This document shows positions 1 to 8,276 of a stretch of DNA of 48,662 bases, in pieces (position 1 is the stretch's first letter; each line of letters begins with the position of its first letter). A program made the translations under genes and the position numbers. The stretch comes from Phycisphaerales bacterium (GTDB lineage Bacteria; Planctomycetota; Phycisphaerae; WQYP01). The notes beneath the pieces were generated by a model. The model had not been told where the DNA came from and did no database searches. It was given only the letters and a program-made list of their open reading frames with translations. Where the stretch lies: NCBI GenBank assembly GCA_013044165.1, contig JABEVB010000173.1, forward strand, positions 1-48,662. Direction: 5' to 3'.

Positions 1-1
1 T

Positions 2-97
2 GAATCGCCTGCCACTCCGGGAGCAACCGGCAACTCGGGCCTGCGCATGGTGAACTTGAGCAACCCTGACTTGCCGGCGCTGTCCGGCTGGTATTAA
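2..97 (+). CDS. C-terminal end of an unknown protein (partial)
   Basis: The frame starting at base 2 is open from the window edge to a TAA at 95-97, giving 31 residues that end in ALSGWY. It lies 18 bases before the next gene on the same strand, so it may be the preceding gene of the same carbohydrate-use operon. Too little is visible to assign a family. The Gly/Ser/Pro-rich start of the fragment suggests a linker, which is inference only. Confidence 0.55.
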   Translation, partial: ESPATPGATGNSGLRMVNLSNPDLPALSGWY

Positions 98-115
98 TTT
101 TCCAACGGAGTTTGC

Positions 116-2335
116 ATGTTTAAAAGTGCGGCGCGCAGTCTGCAACGTCTCTCTATTTTATTACCCATCGTTCTGACATCCCCTGCGGTGCTTCATGCGC
201 AGCGCCCGGCCGATGGCAACCTTTTTACACACCGCTTTGCCCCTGAACACGGCTTGGTAAGTCCGTCTGAAGAACCTTTTCGCACCGAGATATGCCTTAA
301 CGGTCTGTGGCGGTTTGAACCGCTCGCGCTGCCCGCCGGCTACAAGCCTGGGGCTGGACCGCCACACCTGCCAAACCCAACCACCAACGGCTGGAGCCAG
401 ATACCCATTCGCATACCATCACCCTGGAATGTGGATGCCTTTGGCAAAGGTAACGGCTATGAGTTTGACACTTTTCCAAGTTATCCCCAAAAGTGGCAAG
501 ACGTGAAAATGGGGTGGCTTAAGACCACTTTCACAGTGCCGGCGAACTGGAAAGGCCGCCAGATCGTTCTGCACTTTATGTCCATTGTGGGAGCAGCCCG
601 GATTGTGGTTAATGGCCACCGGGCAGCCGACCATTTTAATAATTTCCTGCCATTTGACGTAGATGTAACGCCGTGGGTGCATATTGGCGGACCCAATACT
701 CTGCTGGTGGGCGTACGCAAAGGCACGCTTATGAACATTGCCGGGCCATACCAAAGCAAATACACCTATCCGACAGGCTCATTTTGGGGAATGAGTATGG
801 TGGGCATTGATCAGGATGTATATTTGCTGGCGCGGCCAAGGCTGCACATCAAAAGCGTATTTATCCAGCCGCTGGTGAATCGCAACCTGTTGCGTGCGGT
901 TGTAAAAGTTGCCAATCGCAGCGGCAGCCCACAGACCATTGCACTGGCGGCAGGTATTCGGCCATGGCATTGGCGAGGCAAGCATAACGACATCACGGCG
1001 CCGGAGTCCAAATATTCGCTTGGAAAAACTGTAGTGCAGATGGTCGCAGCACGCGGCAGCGTAAAGGCTGGGCAAACCAAAACTTTTACGCTTGAAACAA
1101 AAGTAAATCATGCGCTGGCGCTCTGGACGCTCAACCACCCTCACCTGTATGCGCTGGTGGCTGAACTTAATGTTGGCGGCGCCGCACACGATCGGCTCTC
1201 CACCCGCTTTGGCTGGCGGCAGTGGACTATCCATGGCCGCAAACTTCTCCTCAACGGCAAACCGGTACAACTGATGGCCGATGCTTGGCACTTTTTGGGT
1301 GTGCCTGCCATGACGCCGCGATATGCCTGGGCGTGGTTTACCATGCTCAAGCAGGCGCATTGCAATGCTGTGCGACTGCACGCCCAGCCACGACCGCCGT
1401 TTTTTCTACAGATGGCCGACCAGATGGGCATTGCTGTGTTGGATGAAAGCGGCATCTGGGCCAGCCATTGCCATTTCAATTATTGGCAGCCAATAACTTG
1501 GAAGCGCTTCGCCCGTGCTATTAAGGCGCAGGTACACCGCGACCGAAACCATGCGTGCGTATTTGGCTGGAGCGTCGCGAATGAAATTCAGGCCGCAATG
1601 TATGCAGCACGGGTAAAACCGGCGGATAAGCCCATGGTAACTGCCAAGGTGGTAACGCTGGCCCACATGGTGGAGGCCATGGATCCAACGCGGCCGTGGG
1701 TGTCAAGCGATGGCGACGGTGACATGGAAGGCCGCCTGCCGGTATGGGTGGCCCATTATGGCACCCCGCGCGGTTGGCAGGCCACATATAAGCATATTCA
1801 CAAACCGTTCGCCATTGGCGAATGCACCGAAACGTATTATTCCACCCCGCCGATGGTGGCAAAAATCGAAGGCGACCGCGCCTACCAAAGCATGCGTGAT
1901 TACATGCAGGGCCTTGCGGTACAGGGGTATGACTATGCGTTAGCCGAACGCAAGTTCTGCGCCTACGGTTCGCTCTGGGACCTTGTGTGGTATGGGCTTA
2001 AGCCGCTACCGTTGGGGTTGGCCAATCAAAGCAGGCCTGCGACGCTGCGCGATGGTATTTTTTTGGCCCCTACCAATCGCATCAGCCCGGCATGCAGCCG
2101 GAACGGCTGGGGCCATACTGCAGCACGCTCAACCCCGGTTACGATCCACGGCTGCCGCTGTACCGGCCGTGGTCATTCTGGCGGGCGGTTGTCGCGGCGC
2201 GGGCCCCGAGCGGGCCTCAGCCATCCCGTTGGAGCCGAGCGCCGGCACAGCATCCATTGCCCATGCCGCAACCACCTACCATTAAAACGATCGGTTTCAT
2301 TGGCAACGCCAATAGCGCTTTGCATCAAGAACTAA
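116..2335 (+). CDS. Secreted glycoside hydrolase family 2 protein, zero-frame product (frameshifted)
   Basis: This is a GH2 family enzyme (beta-galactosidase/beta-mannosidase/beta-glucuronidase type). The ATG at 116 has a CGGAG ribosome site 6 bases upstream and begins a signal peptide (basic start, hydrophobic core, AHA-type cleavage near residue 29). The sugar-binding jelly-roll domain covers roughly residues 50-240, an Ig-like domain follows, and a TIM barrel starts near 370. The acid/base is Glu490 in WSVANEI and the nucleophile is Glu569 in AIGECTE. Family-like sequence stops near residue 650 (base 2065), after which this frame reads unrelated Arg/Gly-rich sequence to 2335. The true continuation is in the -1 frame (2065-2997). 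The switch lies at a run of seven T. The substrate cannot be told from sequence alone. It lies just upstream of a second GH2 gene and probably shares its transcript. Confidence 0.85.
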   Translation: MFKSAARSLQRLSILLPIVLTSPAVLHAQRPADGNLFTHRFAPEHGLVSPSEEPFRTEICLNGLWRFEPLALPAGYKPGAGPPHLPNPTTNGWSQIPIRIPSPWNVDAFGKGNGYEFDTFPSYPQKWQDVKMGWLKTTFTVPANWKGRQIVLHFMSIVGAARIVVNGHRAADHFNNFLPFDVDVTPWVHIGGPNTLLVGVRKGTLMNIAGPYQSKYTYPTGSFWGMSMVGIDQDVYLLARPRLHIKSVFIQPLVNRNLLRAVVKVANRSGSPQTIALAAGIRPWHWRGKHNDITAPESKYSLGKTVVQMVAARGSVKAGQTKTFTLETKVNHALALWTLNHPHLYALVAELNVGGAAHDRLSTRFGWRQWTIHGRKLLLNGKPVQLMADAWHFLGVPAMTPRYAWAWFTMLKQAHCNAVRLHAQPRPPFFLQMADQMGIAVLDESGIWASHCHFNYWQPITWKRFARAIKAQVHRDRNHACVFGWSVANEIQAAMYAARVKPADKPMVTAKVVTLAHMVEAMDPTRPWVSSDGDGDMEGRLPVWVAHYGTPRGWQATYKHIHKPFAIGECTETYYSTPPMVAKIEGDRAYQSMRDYMQGLAVQGYDYALAERKFCAYGSLWDLVWYGLKPLPLGLANQSRPATLRDGIFLAPTNRISPACSRNGWGHTAARSTPVTIHGCRCTGRGHSGGRLSRRGPRAGLSHPVGAERRHSIHCPCRNHLPLKRSVSLATPIALCIKN
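2059..2065 (+). other. Slippery heptamer T-TTT-TTG at a -1 frame switch
   Basis: The bases at 2058-2064 are seven T. In the zero frame of the GH2 gene the codons are ATT TTT TTG, so 2059-2065 is a canonical X XXY YYZ slippery heptamer. A one-base slip back gives Ile-Phe-Phe-Gly-Pro-Tyr, which reads into a frame that stays open to 2997. It may be programmed frameshifting, transcriptional slippage, a true inactivating deletion or a sequencing error. Confidence 0.6.
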
Positions 2336-2997
2336 CCTCGCTTGGTTTCACATTGACGACACCGACGCCAACGATTGCCAACCCGGGTGCATTTTTTATT
2401 GTGGACGCCGCCGTCGCAGCGCAGCAGGCCGCGGTCATACGTACCGCCATGACTGCCATCACCCGTCATGGCGGTACGTTGCTGGTGCTCAACATGCAAT
2501 CGCGGAATATTTCATCGGTGAACAAGATGCTGCCCGAGCCGGTGGCTCTAACCAACCGCCGCGCGGCATCACTCGTAAAAGGCTGGCCGAGCAATGTAAC
2601 AGCACCCCTGTCGCTGGCGAGCCTGTATTTTGCACAAGATAAAAATCCATGGATTATTGCCCATGGTTTGACCGGGCCTTTTGTTGCCCACGCTCAGGTG
2701 CTGCTGCACGCGTGCCCCACGAACTGGCTCGCATGGACGAGAAAACCGGAGTTTCTCAAGCCGGCCACCGTCTATGAGTCGCAACGGCAAACCAAGACCG
2801 CCGGAGCCGCACTGGTTCGCAGCGACCTTGGAAAGGGCCGCCTGTTTCTTGCGACGTTGCGCCTGTCATTAAACGACCCGCGTAAGCGTAGCCTCTTGCG
2901 CGCGTTGCTGGTGAATTTGCGCGTCGCCGACCACGCACGCCGCAACGAAGCCACCAGACTCCATGCCCCTTCCGACGGACCACGCCCGCTTAAATAA
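2092..2997 (+). CDS. C-terminal part of the frameshifted GH2 protein
   Basis: This is the -1 frame continuation of the GH2 gene at 116. The frame is open from the slip point near 2065, and the first in-frame ATG is at 2092. The start reads LGPYCSTLNPGYDPRLPLY followed by RPWSFWRAV, typical of the end of a GH2 barrel. A glutamine-amidotransferase-like or Rossmann-type domain follows from about 2290, with GFIGNAN, a GAFFIVD strand and GGTLLVLN. A similar accessory region ends the second GH2 protein (its residues 1000-1190), which supports both being tails of the same architecture. Joined to 116-2065 the product would be about 960 residues. The TAA at 2995-2997 is 10 bases before the next ATG. 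A separately translated protein is unlikely because no ribosome site precedes 2092. Confidence 0.7.
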   Translation: MQPERLGPYCSTLNPGYDPRLPLYRPWSFWRAVVAARAPSGPQPSRWSRAPAQHPLPMPQPPTIKTIGFIGNANSALHQELTSLGFTLTTPTPTIANPGAFFIVDAAVAAQQAAVIRTAMTAITRHGGTLLVLNMQSRNISSVNKMLPEPVALTNRRAASLVKGWPSNVTAPLSLASLYFAQDKNPWIIAHGLTGPFVAHAQVLLHACPTNWLAWTRKPEFLKPATVYESQRQTKTAGAALVRSDLGKGRLFLATLRLSLNDPRKRSLLRALLVNLRVADHARRNEATRLHAPSDGPRPLK

Positions 2998-3007
2998 AGG
3001 AATTGTT

Positions 3008-6000
3008 ATGGATCGGCACTCCAACCCGACTGCCCCGCTCGACGCGGCCGAGACTTCAGCGCTCTCGCGAAGGCATTTTTTGCAGGTCGGCGTTGCCTCG
3101 GCTGCGACAACCACTCTGGCTGGTTCGACTGGTGCGGCCCATCTCAAGCAGACGCCGCCAGGCTCCGGCTCAATCAGTAACACTTGGAACGATTTTGCGT
3201 TGCAACTGGAAATGCGAGCTCCGGCGGGCGCACCAGGCGTAGAGTTATGGTGTGCCGTGCGCTGTGTGGATTTGCAGAATCGTTATGTCGTTGCGCTGCG
3301 CGGAGCGCCGTACAACGATCTGTACATCGCACGGTATGCCGGTGAGGGCGGCATACGTTTTTTGGGTCTGGCTCCGCTCGGGTTTACACCTGAGCTAAAT
3401 ACCTGGTATGCGCTTAAGGTGTTTGCCATTAACCGAAGCTTTCATGTGTACCTTAACGACGAAACGGTGCCCCGACTCAACACCCACGATGCGCACCCGT
3501 TATGGTCTGGCGGCTCCATCGCCACGGGCGGAGGTTTTTTGGCGGCGGAATATCGCAAGGTGCGGGTAAGCACTCCCACGGGCCAAGATCGCGCCACATT
3601 CGACCGCATTGGATCGCAGTGCTGGGAGCCGTCGCCTTGCGACAAATCCGCCCTGCGGAGACGTCAGCGGGCGGCTTACAAGCCTGCGACGGTTCAAGCC
3701 CTGACGACCGCGCGCAGCGAAATGCCGCTGGATGGCGACTGGCTGTTTATGCCCGATAACGGTTGCGGCGATTCGCCACCGGTGTCGCTGCACTATGACG
3801 ATGAACCGTGGCATGTCATGCACGTACCTGACTTTTGGACGCCGGGGCTTTCTTGGTTATACGGACAGAACGCCTTTGGGTATTTGCGGGGCATAGCCCG
3901 GCTTGCCGGCGTTGCCGAAAGCCTCGACATAGAGGAGGCGGCGCGCGTAAACGGGTACACGTTCGATTGGAGCACAACGCGCGCGGCGTGGTATCGGCAT
4001 TATGTTTACCTGCCGCACGATCTGCGGGATCGGCATTTTGAGCTGTGCTTTGATGCTATCGCCAAGATTTCTGAAATATGGGTCAACGGCGTGCGGGTGG
4101 GCGGGCATACGGGCCTCTTCGCCGAGCAGCGATACGACATTACCCACGCGATGCGCGGTGGCCGCAACGTTATTGCCGTGCATGTCATTGGCGAAATACA
4201 GGCGCCGCACCCGCAACAAAACGACCGTGGAACCATCGCCGTCACCGTGGAAGTCACGCCGCAAATGCTCAATTCGCTTCCGCATGGCATGCTGCAAGGC
4301 AACGTCGCCGGCATCTGGCAGGGCGTTCGGCTGATTGTGACCAACCCGCTTCACATAGGTGACTGCACCGTACAGGCGAGTTTACATGGGGCACACGCGA
4401 GCGTCGCGCTATCGAACAGCAGCGAGCGGAGCGGCGAGGGCTTGATAAAGTATAAGATCGTTGACGCCGCCGATGGCTCGGTGCTGCACGCGGGCGATGG
4501 CGGCACCATTACGCTATCTGCGGGCACAAGCCGGCGCACCACATTCAGCACTCCGTCGCTGCAACCGAAAGTGTGGTCTCCCGAAAGCCCGCACTTGTAC
4601 TACCTGCAGATTGATTTTTACAGCGGTGGCAGGGTAATTGACACGTACAGCATTCGCTTCGGATTTCGCACGTTTGAGCGTCAAGGCTCGCGCCTGATGC
4701 TCAACGGCAAGCCCTACTGGTTGCGCGGAGCCAATCCTTTTCCGTGCAATCTCAAACCCAATGACCGCAAGCTTGCGGCGACTTTTACCAAGCTGGCCCA
4801 TGACGGCAATGTGCGGGCGGTGCGCACGCACATTGTCCCCTTTACCAAAGCCTGGCTCGACGCCGCCGATGAAATCGGAGTGTGCGTCTCCTACGAGGGC
4901 ATATGGCCCTGGCTGATGATGATCGGCGAGCCGCCGAGACCCGCGCTGCTGCAGGTGTGGCGGCAGGAATATCTCGCACTGATAAAGAAGTACATGAACC
5001 ATCCGAGCATCATTCTTTGGACCGTCAACAATGAAATGAACTTCGGCCTCTTTGATGAACACAAGCCCCATTTGCTCGCCACAAAATGGAGGATTCTTGA
5101 TGGCATGATACATGACATCCGCCGGATTGATCCATCACGACCCGTGGTGGCCTATTCGGGCTATGTACGCAAAGAGGCACGCATCGGCTACGAAACCGTG
5201 GTACAACCCAACAACATTGACGATGGCGACATTGACGACGCCCATCGGTATTTTGGCTGGTATAACCCATCGTTTTTCCATCTATATGACGGACAGTTTG
5301 GCAAGGAACTTTTTACGCCCGGCCGCCCGCTGATAAGCCAGGAAATGGGCACCGGCTATCCGAATAACGACGACGGACACCCCACGCGGCATTACCTTTT
5401 CAATCATTACACGCCGCAGGCGCTGGTGGGCAATGACGCCTATGAAAACGCCAATCCGACTATCTTTCTGGCGCGGCAGGCCTTTATGACAAAGGAACTC
5501 GCTGAAACACTTCGCCGCACCGGGCGCGATACCACCGCAGGCATACTTCACTTCGCGTATTTCACCTGGTTCCGCCGGCCATGGTCCGCGGAGCACGTCG
5601 TCGCCGCGCCCGGCTACGAGGCTATGAAGACATCACTGGCCCCGGTGATGGTCAGTGTGGAACTCTTTGGCCGGCATCTTTACGCGGGTCGTACGGTAAG
5701 CCGGCGCGTGTGCATCGTTAACGACAGCGAGCCACCACAGAACTTGGCCCCCGGCAGGCTTGTTTGGCGACTGTGGCACGGACCAAACCTTCTTGCACAG
5801 GGCGACGCTTCGACGCCGCCGGTTGCGTACTACGCCAATCATTGGCTGAATATGACTTTTGCCACGCCGGCCGCATTGCCCGCTGGTCGCGTAGACGCCG
5901 TGCTGGAGGTGCAGTTGATGATTCAGGGCCGTCCGGTTGCCGAGAACCGCTACGACCTGCTGATCGCCACTGGCGAATGGGCGAATAGCCCGGCTGCGGC

Positions 6001-6619
6001 GCATGTGCGGCCCGCGCTGCTGGCCGCCGATGAAGCATCGCACGCGCTGCTGCAGCACCGAGATTTCAAGACCATCACCCATTTGAATCAGGCTCATCAG
6101 AACCAGCCGATCGTTATCGGTGCGGCCGCGGCATATTTGGCGGTGGCCCAGAATGCAGGCGAGTTGCGGGCATTTATCGCCGGCGGCGGCAAGGCGCTGT
6201 TGCTGTTTCCCGGGCGCTCACTCGCGCGGCTTGCGCCCGGGCAAATTGGTGGGTATAAGGCCAAAGATGGCGAAATCGTCACCATTGCTGAGCCACAATC
6301 ACCTGTGTTTGAGCAGCTCCGCAGCCTCGATTTGGCCTGGTTTGAACGCGGCGCTCGTAAGGTGCCGCTGGCCTGCACCGGCGTACACCAGATTGTTCCG
6401 CGGCGGGCCGACGTGCGAGGCCTTGCTTGGCAATGCGACCTGCACGGGTACCTAAAAAAGCCACAGGATGTAACCAAGGTTAGCGGCTACCCGCTGATAG
6501 AGCTGCGCATCGGCCACGGCAGATTGCTCGCCAGTGAAATGTACCTGCAGGCTGGCGATGATGATCCGGTTGCGCGGCGGCTGCTGGCCAATATGCTGCA
6601 ATACCTCTGGCAAGCCTGA
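3008..6619 (+). CDS. Large Tat-exported glycoside hydrolase family 2 protein
   Basis: A 1203-residue secreted GH2 enzyme. The ATG at 3008 was chosen because AAAGGA sits 6 bases upstream and it leads into a twin-arginine signal (SRRHFLQVGVASAATTTLAG, residues about 18-37). An in-frame upstream start at 2963 would overlap the previous gene. Residues about 55-200 resemble a LamG/DUF1080-type beta-sandwich, which is an unusual N-terminal addition. The GH2 sugar-binding domain is around 240-460, the Ig-like domain around 460-560 and the barrel around 570-870. The acid/base is Glu676 in TVNNEMNFG and the nucleophile is Glu779 in LISQEMGTG. The last 200 residues form a Rossmann/amidotransferase-like domain like the tail of the upstream GH2. 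Tat export implies folding in the cytoplasm. It follows the previous stop by 10 bases, so the two are co-transcribed. The substrate is unknown, but the GH51 and XylR-type neighbours suggest a hemicellulose or pectin side chain. Confidence 0.88.
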   Translation: MDRHSNPTAPLDAAETSALSRRHFLQVGVASAATTTLAGSTGAAHLKQTPPGSGSISNTWNDFALQLEMRAPAGAPGVELWCAVRCVDLQNRYVVALRGAPYNDLYIARYAGEGGIRFLGLAPLGFTPELNTWYALKVFAINRSFHVYLNDETVPRLNTHDAHPLWSGGSIATGGGFLAAEYRKVRVSTPTGQDRATFDRIGSQCWEPSPCDKSALRRRQRAAYKPATVQALTTARSEMPLDGDWLFMPDNGCGDSPPVSLHYDDEPWHVMHVPDFWTPGLSWLYGQNAFGYLRGIARLAGVAESLDIEEAARVNGYTFDWSTTRAAWYRHYVYLPHDLRDRHFELCFDAIAKISEIWVNGVRVGGHTGLFAEQRYDITHAMRGGRNVIAVHVIGEIQAPHPQQNDRGTIAVTVEVTPQMLNSLPHGMLQGNVAGIWQGVRLIVTNPLHIGDCTVQASLHGAHASVALSNSSERSGEGLIKYKIVDAADGSVLHAGDGGTITLSAGTSRRTTFSTPSLQPKVWSPESPHLYYLQIDFYSGGRVIDTYSIRFGFRTFERQGSRLMLNGKPYWLRGANPFPCNLKPNDRKLAATFTKLAHDGNVRAVRTHIVPFTKAWLDAADEIGVCVSYEGIWPWLMMIGEPPRPALLQVWRQEYLALIKKYMNHPSIILWTVNNEMNFGLFDEHKPHLLATKWRILDGMIHDIRRIDPSRPVVAYSGYVRKEARIGYETVVQPNNIDDGDIDDAHRYFGWYNPSFFHLYDGQFGKELFTPGRPLISQEMGTGYPNNDDGHPTRHYLFNHYTPQALVGNDAYENANPTIFLARQAFMTKELAETLRRTGRDTTAGILHFAYFTWFRRPWSAEHVVAAPGYEAMKTSLAPVMVSVELFGRHLYAGRTVSRRVCIVNDSEPPQNLAPGRLVWRLWHGPNLLAQGDASTPPVAYYANHWLNMTFATPAALPAGRVDAVLEVQLMIQGRPVAENRYDLLIATGEWANSPAAAHVRPALLAADEASHALLQHRDFKTITHLNQAHQNQPIVIGAAAAYLAVAQNAGELRAFIAGGGKALLLFPGRSLARLAPGQIGGYKAKDGEIVTIAEPQSPVFEQLRSLDLAWFERGARKVPLACTGVHQIVPRRADVRGLAWQCDLHGYLKKPQDVTKVSGYPLIELRIGHGRLLASEMYLQAGDDDPVARRLLANMLQYLWQA

Positions 6620-6694
6620 GGCTCAACCAGGCAAGCCGGATTTTATATCATTCGTTCATTTACATTCTGTCAATGGAGCGTAGGATAGTTTGTC

Positions 6695-7852
6695 ATGAGG
6701 CGTCCGACGCGCAACATCCTGCTGCTCTACGATACGCGATCACATATCGCCAGGCAGGTTTTGCGCGGCATCTACAGCTATGCCTCGCAAAAGACGGCTT
6801 GGCATTGGCGCGCTTCCGACCCCGAGCCCGATTTCATCAAGTACCTCGGGCCGTGGCGTCCGGATGGCATTATTGCCACTATCGGCGATGAAATGATCGC
6901 CAACACAATTCGTCGGCTGGGCATACCGGCGGTAGACACCGCCAATTGCCTTAAAGATCCGCCCGCCGCACAGGTAGGCGTTGATGACCAGCGCGTCGGT
7001 GCAGACGCCGCCGAATACTTTATGGAGCGAGGCTTCAAGCGGTTTGCGTATCTGGGCCTGTGCAATGGCTGGTTTTCGGAGGGGCGCCAACGGGGCTTTG
7101 TTTCCCGGCTCAAGCGTGAAGGCTTCGACTGCCGCTGCATATTAACCACCGATCAAGCCAAGACGGTCGAGCAATCGCCGATCTGGGCGGGCGGCAATGA
7201 GGAGGTTATCCGAGAACTTAGGCAGTTGCCGCGCCCCACCGGCCTGTTTGCCAGTCATGATCAACTGGGGCTGGCGGCGGCATTGCAATGCCATGATGCT
7301 CGAATTGCCGTACCAGAGTCCATTTCCATTCTTGCCGTTGACAACGACGAAACACTCTGTACGCTTTCGCAGCCGCCGCTTTCCAGCATTGTTCAACCGG
7401 CGGAACGCATTGGCGTGGAGGCGGCACGAACCCTGGATCACATTCTGCGCGGTTATACCAGGCCAGCGCCGCAATTCTTTCCACCCGGCGAAGCGGTAAC
7501 GCGCCGTTCCAGCGACATTCGAGCCATACGCGATCAGGATGTTTTGGATGCGATTGCCTTCATCAATAAAAATGTGCCGCGCGGCCTTTCCGTAGCCGAT
7601 GTGGTTGACGAAGTCTTGATTTCACGCCGCCGGCTCGAGCAGAAATTCATCAAGGCCTTGGGGTATGGGCCGCACGAACAAATTCGCCGCAGCCAAGTGC
7701 TTCAGGCTCGACGCCTGCTGGCAACCACCGAGTTGCCGACGCCGGTTGTTGCCAACAATTGCGGCATTCCCAACGCCCAGCGGCTTTCGCTGATTTTTCG
7801 CAGTTATACCGGATGCACGCCCTTGGAATATCGCCGGCTCTTCAGCATATAA
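6695..7852 (+). CDS. XylR-type AraC-family transcriptional regulator
   Basis: A 385-residue DNA-binding regulator. Residues 1-270 form a LacI/periplasmic-binding-protein-like sugar sensor: it starts RNILLLYDTRSHIARQVLRG and contains the typical VGVDDQRVGADAAEYF and FASHDQLGLA segments. Residues about 285-385 carry two AraC-type helix-turn-helices, with ISRRRLEQKFIKALGYGPHE and CGIPNAQRLSLIFRSYTG. This order is characteristic of E. coli XylR and its many planctomycete relatives, and length fits the family. The ATG is preceded by AGGA 9 bases upstream. It follows the second GH2 gene by 75 bases on the same strand and faces the GH51 gene, so it probably controls these enzymes in response to a pentose or related sugar. 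Candidate target boxes lie at 10953-10984. The sugar ligand cannot be read from sequence. Confidence 0.92.
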   Translation: MRRPTRNILLLYDTRSHIARQVLRGIYSYASQKTAWHWRASDPEPDFIKYLGPWRPDGIIATIGDEMIANTIRRLGIPAVDTANCLKDPPAAQVGVDDQRVGADAAEYFMERGFKRFAYLGLCNGWFSEGRQRGFVSRLKREGFDCRCILTTDQAKTVEQSPIWAGGNEEVIRELRQLPRPTGLFASHDQLGLAAALQCHDARIAVPESISILAVDNDETLCTLSQPPLSSIVQPAERIGVEAARTLDHILRGYTRPAPQFFPPGEAVTRRSSDIRAIRDQDVLDAIAFINKNVPRGLSVADVVDEVLISRRRLEQKFIKALGYGPHEQIRRSQVLQARRLLATTELPTPVVANNCGIPNAQRLSLIFRSYTGCTPLEYRRLFSI

Positions 7853-8276
7853 TTTCTTAGTTACTCGCCATCAGACTCGATGAGGGGGAAGGCAAGATAT
7901 GGATTTTACGTCCTACTTTTGTATGCTTTTCTCTACAAACATCTTTATGCTTCGCGGCCCACGCGAAGCGAATAGGCTCTGCCGTGGGCAGTACTCCAAC
8001 ATCAGGCGAGCCACTCTGGCCGGCCACCGAGGCGCCCGGCGCGGCAGCGGCACCATTGCCGCCAAGCACCGCGGGCTTTACGGGCACAATAAACGGCTGA
8101 CGACATAACATACATTCGCCCGCGAAGCCGGCAAGATGATCCGGCGCAGACAAAACATGGCGGCAACAGTCGGCAAATCTTTCCGCAAGAGACTCAGGTC
8201 AGTGGCTACAGCGGACAAAATGGCTGGGCAGGAAAATGCCCTTACGCACCACTGCCCGCGCCACACATCTTGCGCG
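7853..8276 (+). other. Intergenic region between convergent genes
   Basis: These 424 bases separate the 3' ends of the regulator and the GH51 gene. The minus frame 8153-7857 is open and includes CMLCRQPFIVP, which resembles half of a zinc-ribbon, but the second Cys pair is absent and no ribosome site is visible. I regard it as non-coding or a decayed remnant. No clear terminator hairpin with a T-run was found. Confidence 0.4.

Noticed and set aside
7857-8153. Minus-strand frame with a CMLCRQPFIVP zinc-ribbon-like segment
   Set aside because: The second Cys pair needed for a ribbon is missing, there is no ribosome site, and the remainder is low-complexity.
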